Shown here: positions 51,301-61,389 of the stretch, piece after piece
How positions within the stretch are numbered: position 1 is the stretch's first letter
Layout: each line of letters opens with the position of its first letter
Assembly (NCBI GenBank): GCA_964019425.1
Contig: OZ025822.1
Coordinates: 682,001 to 746,000, forward strand
Direction of reading: 5' to 3'
Length of the DNA stretch: 64,000 bases
DNA from: Flectonema sp. DT1601
Taxonomy: Eukaryota; Euglenozoa; Diplonemea; Diplonemida; Diplonemidae
The notes under the pieces: generated by a model
Told to the model about the DNA's origin: nothing
The model's database searches: none
What the model saw: only the letters and a program-made list of their open reading frames with translations
Program-made: the position numbers and the translations under genes

Positions 51301-54300
51301 AAGGTCCAGTTGCGCATTTTAGACGTAACTGTAAGTTTAGTAAGGAATTTAAGGACTATAAGTCACGTTTTCCCCCATCTACCCACTCCCAAGTTAAAGA
51401 TTGTTACCACTTACCTTGTCCAGAATGTGGTAAGCTTTTCAAAAGTATCGCTACGAGAGCGAAACACTGTGTTAACGGTACATGTAAAGGTACACCTCTG
51501 TCTCCCCTCACAGGGAATAATTCAGACCTGGAACCTCCCTTTGTAGGAGAATCTGTAGATTTTAAAACTTCACAAACAGCTTTCGTTCCTTATAACTCTA
51601 CAACACCCACTTTTACCCCGTTACACCCGTCTCGTCTCAAATTCCGATCTTTTGGAACTGAATGGAAGGACATCGACGTTTCTGCTGCAGAAAAACTTCA
51701 AACTTTCACCGTCGAAACAGAAAACTCTTCAAAACCTGCCGACCAACTTGATAAACTACTCAAAACGGTTTATCAAATATGTAGCGGTTTCTTTGAAGAA
51801 ACAAAGCGGAATTTACCCCGCAAACAGAAATCAAGGGAAGAGGTCATCCTCGACCAAGAAAAACTTGAATGTCGTCTGGAAATGAAACAGCTAAGACAGG
51901 AGCTCCGCAAATCTGGGCCTTCTATAGAGAACGCTGTCAAATGGAAAGAGGCAAGAACGAGAATGAAAAGGATTTTCCGAATGTATCGGAATTTAGAAAA
52001 GAAAAATTTATTCAAAAAATTACAAGATAAATTTCGTCAAAATCCGTTTACTGCCATAAAAGAAGAACTCCAAAAAGAAGATCCTCAACCCCCCTCCCTT
52101 GATATTCCAGAGGAAAAAATAATTGAACATTTTAAAAACAATTATTGTGACAATGAAAAAAAAAAAACTGATTTCACCCATCCCTCTTTTTTACCTAAGT
52201 CTGACTACAAGACAATGGATGATATCCAGTTCCCGAGCTTCGAACAGTTTGGTATTCTCTTATCAAAGAAAAAAAACAAATGTGCCCCTGGTCCCAATTG
52301 CATACCTTATGTTGTATGGAAAAAGGTCCCAACTTTTATGGAAGCACTTTACAAGGTATTAAAGAGAATTTTCGAACTCAAGGCCTATCCGGATAGTTGG
52401 GGCTTAGCATTTGTAACAATGCTCCCAAAGCCCAACTCCGATGGGAAAGACATCTCGAAAACGAGACCGATAGCTGTGGGCAACTGCGACGGGAAAATTT
52501 TTAATACGGTTATCCAGGAAGCCGTCGCAAGCCACACTCTTTCTAAATTTAATTTTCAAAAAGGCTTTAGGAAAGGTGTCTCTGGGTGTATCGAACATGC
52601 CACGATCACCTCAGAGATTTTTAAAGAAGTGAAAGCTCTCCGGAAAAACCTAACAATTGTCTGGGTGGATTTGGCAGATGCTTTCGGCTCAGTCAAACAT
52701 CAATTAATTTTCTTTGCTTTAAAATATTTCGGAATTCACGAAAGAATAATCGGTTTCTATAAAAGGTATTATTCCTCCATGCGCGTCCAAATCAGAGTTG
52801 GAGAAGGCCTGACGCCCACTATCCCTTTTGAAGTTGGTGTCTTTCAAGGCTGCGTTTCCTCCCCAACCCTTTTTAATTTGGTATTCCAACTACTGCTCTT
52901 TTCCTTAGCAGTTCATCAACAGGAAGCCTACGAGTTTAACAATAAATCCCTCCAACTATTAGTTGCAGCTTTTGCTGATGATTTACAACTTACCACGTCA
53001 TCAAAGGCGGGGGCAAAATTGCTAATCAAGTCGCTCGAACAGTTTCTTTCCTGGTCTCGTGGTATGAAAGCGAAACCCCAGAAATGCATTGCCCACAGCT
53101 TTGTACAAGGGAAACCAGCTAACCCGGACCTGAAGATTAACAATGTTCCGATTACGAATCTCCAGGAAGCTGGAGAGTTCAAATACCTCGGGCGTTGGTT
53201 TGAGCCGAACGCCAAAGAACAGAAATTGCGAGAGCGCCTGACCACTTTTACCAGGAATTTTTTAAAAAAAGTCGACGCCATGCCACTATATGGGTCTCAG
53301 AAGGCTTGGTCTGTCCAACACTTGTTATTGTCAAGGTTAACATGGAGTTTAATGATCCATGACTTATCTCTCCCTTTTGCCAAAAAAATGGACAAAATTA
53401 TTAAACCTTTTTTGAAGAAATGGTGGGGATTTGTCCGCTCTGCGAACACAGTCATCCTTTTTACCGGTTCAAAGAACACTGTTGGTCTCAGACACAAAAG
53501 AGTTGAGACGCTATATAAACAAGCGCAATCAATTAAACTAGACATCCTCAGATCCTCACAGGACTCTGACATGCACGGTGTCTACAATGTTATTATGGAG
53601 AAATCGTCCAACTGGTCGAAAAAGTTTTCAGCTTCTGCTGAGTGGGAGCGCCTTATTAAGTTTTTTTCTTACCGTTCTCTTGCGAAGCAATCAGCTGGTC
53701 TTGGTCACCGATTGCGCGATCTACGTACTACTCGCCCCGATCTCCTTAAGCGTTTTGAAGTGGAAGCCACAGATGAACTACTGAACTCTTTGAATAAATT
53801 ACAAGTCCAAGGTCAATGGAAGGAGTGGTCTAAATGTATGATAAACGACTTCACCTGGAATAAGGTACTTAGGGAGGGAAATCCTGCCTATATCTCATTT
53901 CAACTGAAAGCGGTTACAAACACCCTCCCCTCACAAGATAATTTAAAGAGGTGGAACATCACCAATGTGGACCAAAATTGTGTTTTGTGTGGCAAAGTGA
54001 ATCCTACCCTCAGGCATGTCTTAACAGGCTGTCCTGTCTCTTTAACACAAGGGAGGTTCACGTGGCGTCACGACAGCGTTCTAAAACGCATTGTTATCTT
54101 CTTGGAAGAGTTGATAATAAAAGCCAACAAAAGAAAAGAAAACCTCCCGCCTCCCTCTCAAACTTTTTTAAAAACAGGGGAAAATAAACCCCTAGAAAGA
54201 ATTTCTAAAGAGACAGGCGAACTTTCACTAGCGAATGATTGGGTCATCCTCGACGATGTCGGTGATAACCGCCTAATTGTTCCTCTTGAAGTGTGCCATG

Positions 54301-54581
54301 TCTCGTCCTCTCTAAGACCAGACATTTTTATTTATTCTTTTTTTGCGAAAAGAGCACTGATTCTGGAGCTGACGTGTCCAAATGAAGATCGTTTCGAAAC
54401 CTCTCATGTCTTAAAGGAAAAGAAATACCTAAAGCTAAGAGACTCGATCATCGCTAATGGCTTCGACTGTAACATTTTTACTATTGAAGTTGGCGTACGA
54501 GGAAACATCTGCATGGACCAGCTGAACATCTGGACACGTCACATCGGTTCACCTTTAGCACCAACAAAAGCTTTATTTTGA
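51301..54581 (+). CDS. R2-like LINE polyprotein (RT plus restriction-like endonuclease), open, 5' end doubtful
   Basis: Target-primed retrotransposon protein, ~1,093 residues of element origin. In order: a C-C-H-C zinc finger (CPECGKLFKSIATRAKHC, ~residue 44); RT with RPIAVGNCDGKIF, FQKGFRKGVSGCIEH, motif A WVDLADAFGSVKH (~460), motif B GVFQGCVSSPTLFN, motif C FADDLQL (~561), KAKPQKC and FKYLGRWF; a C-x2-C-x7-H-x4-C knuckle (CVLCGKVNPTLRHVLTGC, ~900); and the restriction-like endonuclease RPDIFI ... LILELTCPNE (~1010). The last two are diagnostic of the R2/R4/CRE/NeSL group. The frame opens in the satellite, and its first internal Met is near residue 200, so the copy is probably 5'-truncated or uses a non-AUG start. 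It sits in satellite, not in 28S DNA. Confidence 0.88.
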
Positions 54582-54990
54582 ATTTCGATAAAGTGGGAAG
54601 TAACGGACTGGGAGCTTTTGGCTCCTGCCCTATTCCCGATGTAAACTTTCTTTTTTTTTTTTTTTTTTAACAGGCCCAAAGGGCGACAATGATGGTTGCT
54701 GACCAAGGAATAATATTCAAATGAATTTTCGTTTCAAAGAAACGAACAGAATTAAGAGAGAGGCAGAGAAAAAGAAAAAAAAAAATATGAAGAGGAAATA
54801 ATCAAACATGAAAAAATAAAAAATAAAAAAAAAATATAAATAAAAAACGTTGTATGAAAAAGGAAAAAAAAGAAAAAAAAAAAAAAAAAAAGACCAGAAA
54901 AGGAAAGAGAAAATGAAAAGGTATAATATTATTGTGGGGATATGAGGATAGCAGGGAAATGCTCTTTTTTTTTTTTTTTTTTTTTTTTTT
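54579..54990 (+). mobile_element. LINE-tail segment, copy 2 (3' region of the R2-like element)
   Basis: Begins at the TGA stop of the R2-like ORF. It carries the same three hairpins as the copy at 44767, then A-rich DNA with TATGAAAAAGG, then poly-T. After the A-rich stretch this copy and copy 1 continue identically (GGTATAATATTATTGTGGGG), whereas copy 3 at 61371 continues into the coiled-coil ORF. The true 3' end of the LINE therefore probably lies in the A-rich stretch near 54880-54900. Confidence 0.7.
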
Positions 54991-55004
54991 ATTATTTAAA
55001 AAAA

Positions 55005-55396
55005 GGAAACAATCAGTTTAGCGTCTCGATCAGGACGGAAAATAGAAATTAATCGACATAGTCGATCGATAGAAAAAAAAACAATGATAACATTGTTTAT
55101 TCTTTATTTTTTTTTTTTTTTTTTAAATCCTTTTAATTATTTTAAAGAAAAAACAATCAGTTTAGCGTCTTGACCAGGACGGAAAATAGAAATTAATCGA
55201 CATAGTCGATCGATAAAAAAAAAAACAATGATAACATTGTTTATTCCTTTTTTTTTTTTTTTTTTTTATTCTTTTTTTTTTATTAATTTTGAAAAAAAAA
55301 AAAAAAAACAATCAGTTTAGCGTCTTGACCAGGACGGAAAATAGAAAGTGATCGACGTAGTCGATCGATAAAAAAACAATGATAACATTGTTTATT

Positions 55397-55428
<32 letters not shown>

Positions 55429-58330
55429 CCTTCTTATTTTTTTAAAGAAAAAACAATCAGTTTAGCGTCTTGACCAGGACGGAAAATAGAAAGTGATCGA
55501 CATAGTCGATCGATAAAAAAAACAATGATAACATTGTTTATTCTTTTTTTTTTTATTTTAAATTCTTTTTATTTATTTTTTAAAGAAAAAAAACGGTAAA
55601 TAAAAACTAGTCGACAAAGTCGAACGATAAAAAAAAAACAATGATAACATTATTTATTCTTTTTTTTTTGTTTTTTTTTTATTTTTATTTTTATATTCTT
55701 TTTTATTAATTTTGAAAAAAAAAAAAACAATCAGTTTAGCGTCTTGACCAGGACGGAAAATAGAAAGTAATCGACATAGTCGATCGATAAAAAAAAACAA
55801 TGATAACATTGTTTATTCTTTTTTTTTTTTTTTAAATTCTATTTATTTATTTTTTAAAAAGAAAAAAAACGGAAAATAGAAATTAGTCAACAAAGTCGAA
55901 CGATAAAAAAAAAACAATGATAACATTGTTTATTCTTCTTTTTTTTTTATTTTTTTTATTTTTTTTTTTTTTTTATTAATTTTGAAAAAAAAAACAATCA
56001 GTTTAGCGTCTTGACCAGGACGGAAAATAGAAAGTGATCGACATAGTCGATCGATAAAAAAAAAAAAAAAAAAAAACAATGATAATATTGTTTATTCTTT
56101 TTTTTTTATTTTAAATTCTTTTTATTCATTTTTTAAAGAAAAAAAAAAAAAAAAAAAAAAACGGAAAATAGAAATTAGTCGACAAAGTCGAACGATAAAA
56201 AAAAAACAATGATAACATTGTTTATTCTTCTTTTTTTTTTTTTTTATTCTTTTTATTAATTTTGGAGAAAAAAAAAAAACAATCAGTTTAGCGTCTTGAC
56301 CAGGACGGAAAATAGAAAGTGATCGACATAGTCGATCGATAAAAAAACAATGATAACATTGTTTATTCTTTTTTTTTATTTTAGATTCTTTTTATTTATT
56401 TTTTAAAGAAAAAAAACGGAAAATAGAAATTAGTCGACAAAGTCGAACAATAAAAAAAAACAATGATAACATTGTTTATTCTTTTTTTTGTATTTTTTTT
56501 TATATTCTTTTTTATTAATTTTGAAAAAAAAAAACAATCAGTTTAGCGTCTTGACCAGGACGGAAAATAGAAAGTGATCGACATAGTCGATCGATAAAAA
56601 AAAAAAACAATGATAATATTGTTTATTCTTTTTTTTATTTTAAATTCTTTTTATTTATTTTTAAAGAAAAAAAATGGAAAATAGAAATTAGTCGACAAAG
56701 TCGAACGATAAAAAAAAAAACAATGATAACATTGTTTATTCTATTTTTTATTTTTTTTTTTCTATTCTTTTTATTAATTTTGAAAAAAAACAATCAGTTT
56801 GGCGTCTTGACCAGGACGGAAAATAGAAAGTAATCGACATAGTCGATCGATAAAAAAACAATGATAACATTGTTTATTCTTTTTTTTTTTATTTTAAATT
56901 CTTTTTATTTATTTTTTAAAGAAAAAAACGGAAAATAGAAATTAGTCGACAAAGTCGAACGATAAAAAAAAAACAATGATAACATTGGTTATTCATTTTT
57001 ATTTTTTTTTTATATTCTTTTTTATTAATTTTGAAAAAAAAAACAATCAGTTTAGCGTCTTGACCAGGACGGAAAATAGAAAGTAATCGACATAGTCGAT
57101 CGATAAAAAAAAAAAAACAATGATAATATTGTTTATTCTTTTTTTTATTTAAATTCTTTTTATTTATTTTTAAAGAAAAAAAATGGAAAATAGAAATTAG
57201 TCGACAAAGTCGAACGATAAAAAAAAAACAATGATAACATTGGTTATTCTTTTTTATTTTTTTTTTTATATTCTTTTTTATTAATTTTGAAAAAAAAAGC
57301 AATCAGTTTAGCGTCTTGACCAGGACGGAAAATAGAAAGTAATCGACATAGTCGATCGATAAAAAAACAATGATAACATTGTTTATTTTTTTTTTTTTTT
57401 TTTTAAATTCTTTTTTATTTATTTTTAAAGAAAAAAACGGAAAATAGAAATTAGTCGACAAGGTCGAACGATAAAAAAAACAATGATAACATTGTTTAAT
57501 CTTTTTTTTTTATTTTTTTTTTATTTTTTTTTTATTTTTTTTTTATTTTTTTTTTATATTCTTTTTTATTAATTTTGAAAAAAACAATCAGTTTAGCGTC
57601 TTGACCAGGACGGAAAATAGAAAGTAATCGACATAGTCGATCGATAAAAAAACACAATGATAACATTGTTTATTCTTTTTTATTTTTTTTTTAAATTCTT
57701 TTTATTTATTTTTTAAAGAAAAAAAAGAAAATAGAAATTAGTCGACAGAGTCGATCGATAAAAAAAACAATGATAACATTGTTTATTCTTTTTTTTTTTT
57801 TATTTTTTTTTTTTTTATATTCTTTTTTATTAATTTTGAAAAAAAAAAAAACAGTCAGTTTAGCGTCTTGACCAGGACGGAAAATAGAAAGTGATCGACA
57901 TAGTCGATCGATAAAAAACAATGATAACATTGTTTATTCTTTTTTTGTTTTTTAAATTCTTTTTATTTATTTTTAAAGAAAAAAAAACGGAAAATAGAAA
58001 TTAGTCGACAAAGTCGAACGATAGAAAAAATAATGATAACATTGTTTATTCTTTTTTTTTTTTATTTTTTTTTTTATATTCTTTTTTATTAATTTTGAAA
58101 AAAACAATCAGTTTAGCGTCTTGACCAGGACGGAAAATAGAAAGTAATCGACATAGTCGATCGATAAAAAAACAATGATAACATTGTTTAATCTTTTTTT
58201 TTTTTTTTAAATTCTTTTTATTTATTTTTTAAAGAAAAAAACGGAAAATAGAAATTAGTCGACAGAGTCGATCGATAAAAAAAAACAATGATAACATTGT
58301 TTGATCTTTTATAATTTTTTTTTTTATTTG
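55005..58330 (+). repeat. Hairpin array 2: about fourteen A half-units alternating with B
   Basis: Same repeat as array 1. The first four A half-units (55015, 55156, 55310, 55456) follow one another at ~145 bp without B between them; from ~55600 on, A and B alternate. A cores recur near 55729, 55996, 56281, 56536, 56791, 57048, 57301, 57588, 57854 and 58107. Differences are mostly in homopolymer length. Short open frames in the array read K, N, F and I runs and are not genes. Confidence 0.9.
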
Positions 58331-58364
58331 TTTTATTTGTTTTTTAAAAAAAAAAAAAAACAAG

Positions 58365-58890
58365 CGGAATTGATCATAATGGGTGGTAGGGGTTGTTATA
58401 ACTTCGTTTGAAAATTCTTCTTTTTTGATTTCTTTTTTTTTTTCTTTTTATAGGAGTTAAGATCACTTTCAGGAGACAACACATGAACAAGAGCAGCAAG
58501 CAGAGTTGACACTATCAATTCAAATTTGAAATACCGGGAATTAATTTACAAGGAGGTATCTCAAGTGACTTGGTATCTCTAGCGTGTCGGTATCTCTGGA
58601 GTGCTGGTATCTCGTATGTGCGTTGGTATCTCATGAGTGATGGTATCTCTTGTGCATTAGAAAAACGAAAAAGAATGTCATGACCATGACGGAAGAATTG
58701 AGGAATTGAGTTAACATGTTCAATTTAACTTATTTAAACTTTTTTTTTTTTAACAGACCGTAACTATTTGAAAATAAAATGTAGATGGGAAACAGTGAAA
58801 AGTAAAATGGATGATAAAATTAATTGAGAAATATGACATAACAGACCAGATAGAGAGTATTAAAAGGAAAATGAAAAGGAAAAGAGAAAC
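58365..58890 (+). repeat. Duplicated block with GGTATCTC minisatellite, copy 2
   Basis: Counterpart of 44095-44625, with the minisatellite at 58552-58660. It is followed by a diverged array core (GGTCCTGACTAGGACC) near 58930. Confidence 0.85.
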
Positions 58891-58974
58891 TAGGTTAACA
58901 CTTATTTAAATTAAGACCGGTTAGTCAGTTTAAGGTCCTGACTAGGACCAACAAAAAAGAAAGAAAAAAAATTA

Positions 58975-59470
58975 ACGATCAAGCTGAGCTGATCTTGTTT
59001 TTATACAAATAGGGGAGCGGGAGGGATGGAAGGAATAGAGGAAAAAAAAAGAAAAGGTTGATCAATTGGATCTGATCGTCGAGAAGAAGAAATTATTTTA
59101 AAGGTTGATCGGTATAGCCGATCGTTGAGAAAAATAAACAGATATAAATACAATCAGTTTAAATTAAAAAAGAAAAAAAGATTAACGATCAAGCTGAGCT
59201 GATCTTGTTTTTATTTAAAATTAGGGGAGCGGGAGGGATGGAAGGAATAAAGGGAAAAAAAAAAAAAAAAAAAGGTCGATCAATTTGATCTGATCGTCAA
59301 GAAGAAGAAAACAATTATTTTAAAAAAATGATCGGTATAGCCGATCGTTGAGAAAAGAACAGATATAAATACAATCGGTTTTGGTGATCGACGAGTGGAG
59401 CGATCACTTGACAAGAAGGAAAAAGAAAGGACCGATTAATTGGGGCTTTGGTTGTATTCCCAAGGCATGT
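58975..59470. repeat. GATC-hairpin repeat block, right copy
   Basis: Two and a half units of ~190 bp, same orientation as 38991-39430. It contains GATCAAGCTGAGCTGATC, GATCGGTATAGCCGATC and TGATCGACGAGTGGAGCGAT. In the minus sense it forms the 3' flank of the coiled-coil ORF. Confidence 0.82.
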
Positions 59471-59874
59471 TTTTTTTTTTTTTTTTTTTTATTATTCATT
59501 TACATTATTTATTTTTTTTTTTTTTTTAAATTAATAATCACATTTTGTTCAAAAATATTTCATATTAGAGTAAAAGAAAAAGAAAAAAAGAAATAAGAGA
59601 AAAAAAAAAAAAAAAAAACCATTGCTGGCCCCCTCACCACTCATAGAGGATGAGGAGGCCAGTAAGGCGTCACTCAAATCTATGCCAAGCCTTGGGAACT
59701 TGGATTGGGGTTTAGACCATTTATAATTAACAATTAACAATTAACCTGATTAACGTTATGATCTGACGGACATAAACAAATCGATAAAATAATACAAACA
59801 AAAACGAACAATAAATAATAAATAAGCTAAAAAACTAAATAAACAAAGTGATGTGAAAGTAAGGAAAAAGAGAA
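59471..59874. repeat. 3' flank of the coiled-coil ORF
   Basis: Counterpart of 39431-39829. It has no coding content of its own; the 62-63-codon frame present in both copies (MLIVN.KWSKPQSKFPRLG...) spans a poly-A/T run and is probably fortuitous. Confidence 0.6.
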
Positions 59875-61029
59875 TTACAAGGGGGTGGAGTCACCGTGAA
59901 CGTCATCAGCAGAACATCTCCTTCGATTGTAACGATATCTTGATGGAGGGGTTCGTTTTTTCAGAGTTGAACGCTCAGACTTTCTCGGCGGAGTTTCATT
60001 TTCCTCATGTTCTTCTGTGTCTGGCGGACTCAAACCTTCTGCCCATGAAGCTAATTGGAACTTCAGGGCCGCAATTTGAGACCGTGCCAAGGCGAGTTGA
60101 GCATTTAAATCGCTCGCCAGTCCCGTTAACATCATGGATTGCTCAAGCTGCTCTGCGTGAGTTGTACACCGTTGGTGATTCAGCTCCGAGAGGCGAAGTT
60201 GGGCATCCAGAAGTTGTTCTGAGAGCTCTGCCGCTTTCTCGTTTGTTTCGAGAGAGTCATCTACTGCTCGACAGTAATTCTCGAGTAAGTCAATCCTACC
60301 CTCGGACCATTGTCTCGCAATAGGTGTATTCTCTTTAACGGAGATAACGTGACTCTCTTGTCGTAAAATCTTGGTCGGCGTGCGTTCGAGAGCTTCACTC
60401 TGCGGCATTGTCGGAGGAATTGAGGCTAGAGGACAAAGAGGGGTGATATAATTAAGGGTAGGGATAAGGGGTTTAATAAGAGGAGTAAAAAGACTACTCG
60501 TAGTTGTAAAGAGCGAGAGGTAGTTCTTTGCTATCTTCATCATAGCAACAGATTCATACAAAACGGGGGTTCGGGGGGAAACTTGTTGACTAAAGTGGGT
60601 CATGCGGGGACGCGCGGCACGCAAACTCTCGACCTCCTGTTGAGTATAGAAAAGTCTTATTTTACTTTCTCTTTCCTCATTACATTTGGTCTCCAATTCG
60701 TTCGACAGAAGAACAAACCTTTGATGGTAATTAAAGAGCGCCATTTCCGATAGGTCTGCTCTCTGAGTCAGATTTGCGAGCTCACGTTTCCTGTAATCTT
60801 CCACTAAGTCATATTGTCGAACTAGTGCAGAAAGAGAAGTCTTCGATTCATCGCGTTCTGCTGTTAACCGTTGAATTACTCCTTCCAGAAGTTCATATTC
60901 TTTTCTATCTTTTTCAATAATTAAAACAGGGGGCGCAGGAGGAAGTGAGGATGGATCCTGGTTGGTAGCTTTGATCTCAACAGGTAATCCATTTAGTAAC
61001 TGCTTGTCTTTCTCGAGGGAGGCTGACAT
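59875..61029 (-). CDS. Coiled-coil, basic-tailed protein of a repeat element, 384-396 aa
   Basis: Intact frame. I prefer the ATG at 61029 (MSASLEKDK); the ATG at 61065 lies in the A-rich end of the LINE-tail segment and only adds KKEKKEKKKTR. Residues ~40-150 and ~255-330 (from the upstream ATG) are coiled coil (YELLEGVIQRLTAERDES, LSEQLLDAQLRLSELNHQ, LNAQLALARSQIAALKFQLA). A hydrophobic, P/T-rich stretch lies between (LFTPLIKPLIPTLNYITPL). The tail goes from acidic to strongly basic (KSERSTLKKRTPPSRYRYNRRR). Coiled coil plus basic tail recalls LINE ORF1-type RNA chaperones, but I find no RRM or zinc knuckle and no family. It is unlike the host genes in being duplicated with its non-coding flanks (39431-39979). 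Encoded protein of an unclassified mobile element is my best inference. Confidence 0.6.
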   Translation of the reverse strand: MSASLEKDKQLLNGLPVEIKATNQDPSSLPPAPPVLIIEKDRKEYELLEGVIQRLTAERDESKTSLSALVRQYDLVEDYRKRELANLTQRADLSEMALFNYHQRFVLLSNELETKCNEERESKIRLFYTQQEVESLRAARPRMTHFSQQVSPRTPVLYESVAMMKIAKNYLSLFTTTSSLFTPLIKPLIPTLNYITPLCPLASIPPTMPQSEALERTPTKILRQESHVISVKENTPIARQWSEGRIDLLENYCRAVDDSLETNEKAAELSEQLLDAQLRLSELNHQRCTTHAEQLEQSMMLTGLASDLNAQLALARSQIAALKFQLASWAEGLSPPDTEEHEENETPPRKSERSTLKKRTPPSRYRYNRRRCSADDVHGDSTPL

Positions 61030-61377
61030 TCTGGTCTTTTTTTTTTCTTTTTTTTCCTTTTTCATACAACGTTTTTTATTTATATATATATATTTTTTTT
61101 TTTTTTTTTTTTTTCATGTTTGATTATTTCCTCTTCATTTTTTTTTTTCTTTTCTTTTCTTTCTTTTTTTTTTTTTTTTCCTCTGCCTCTCTCTTAATTC
61201 TGTTCGTTTCTTTGAAACGAAAATTCATTTGAATATTATTCCTTGGTCAGCAACAATCATTGTCGCCCTTTGGGCCTGTTAAAAAAAATAAAAATAAAAA
61301 GAAAGTTTACATCGGGAATAGGGCAGGAGCCAAAAGCTCCCAGTCCGTTACTTCCCACTTTATCGAAATTCAGCATT
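61030..61377 (-). mobile_element. LINE-tail segment, copy 3, inverted
   Basis: Reverse complement of copies 1 and 2 from TGAATTTCG through the A-rich end. Upstream (minus sense) about 10 further bp resemble the end of the R2-like ORF (GCTTTA), and then satellite begins at ~61390. It is thus a 5'-truncated insertion whose 3' side abuts, or was joined to, the coiled-coil ORF. Confidence 0.7.
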
Positions 61378-61389
61378 AAAGCAAAATAA

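Noticed and set aside
56916-57302. 128-codon minus-strand ORF with internal repeats inside hairpin array 2
   Set aside because: It is a read-through of array half-units (K, N, F, I runs with the RLCRL core) and appears wherever homopolymer lengths happen to keep frame.
60100-60323. Plus-strand ORF 59853-60323
   Set aside because: Antisense of the coiled-coil ORF; the minus frame is three times longer and has coherent heptads.
54579-61377. A Polinton-like or other capsid-bearing large DNA element with inverted ends
   Set aside because: No DNA polymerase, integrase, packaging ATPase or capsid-like frame is present; the only ORF inside is the coiled-coil protein.
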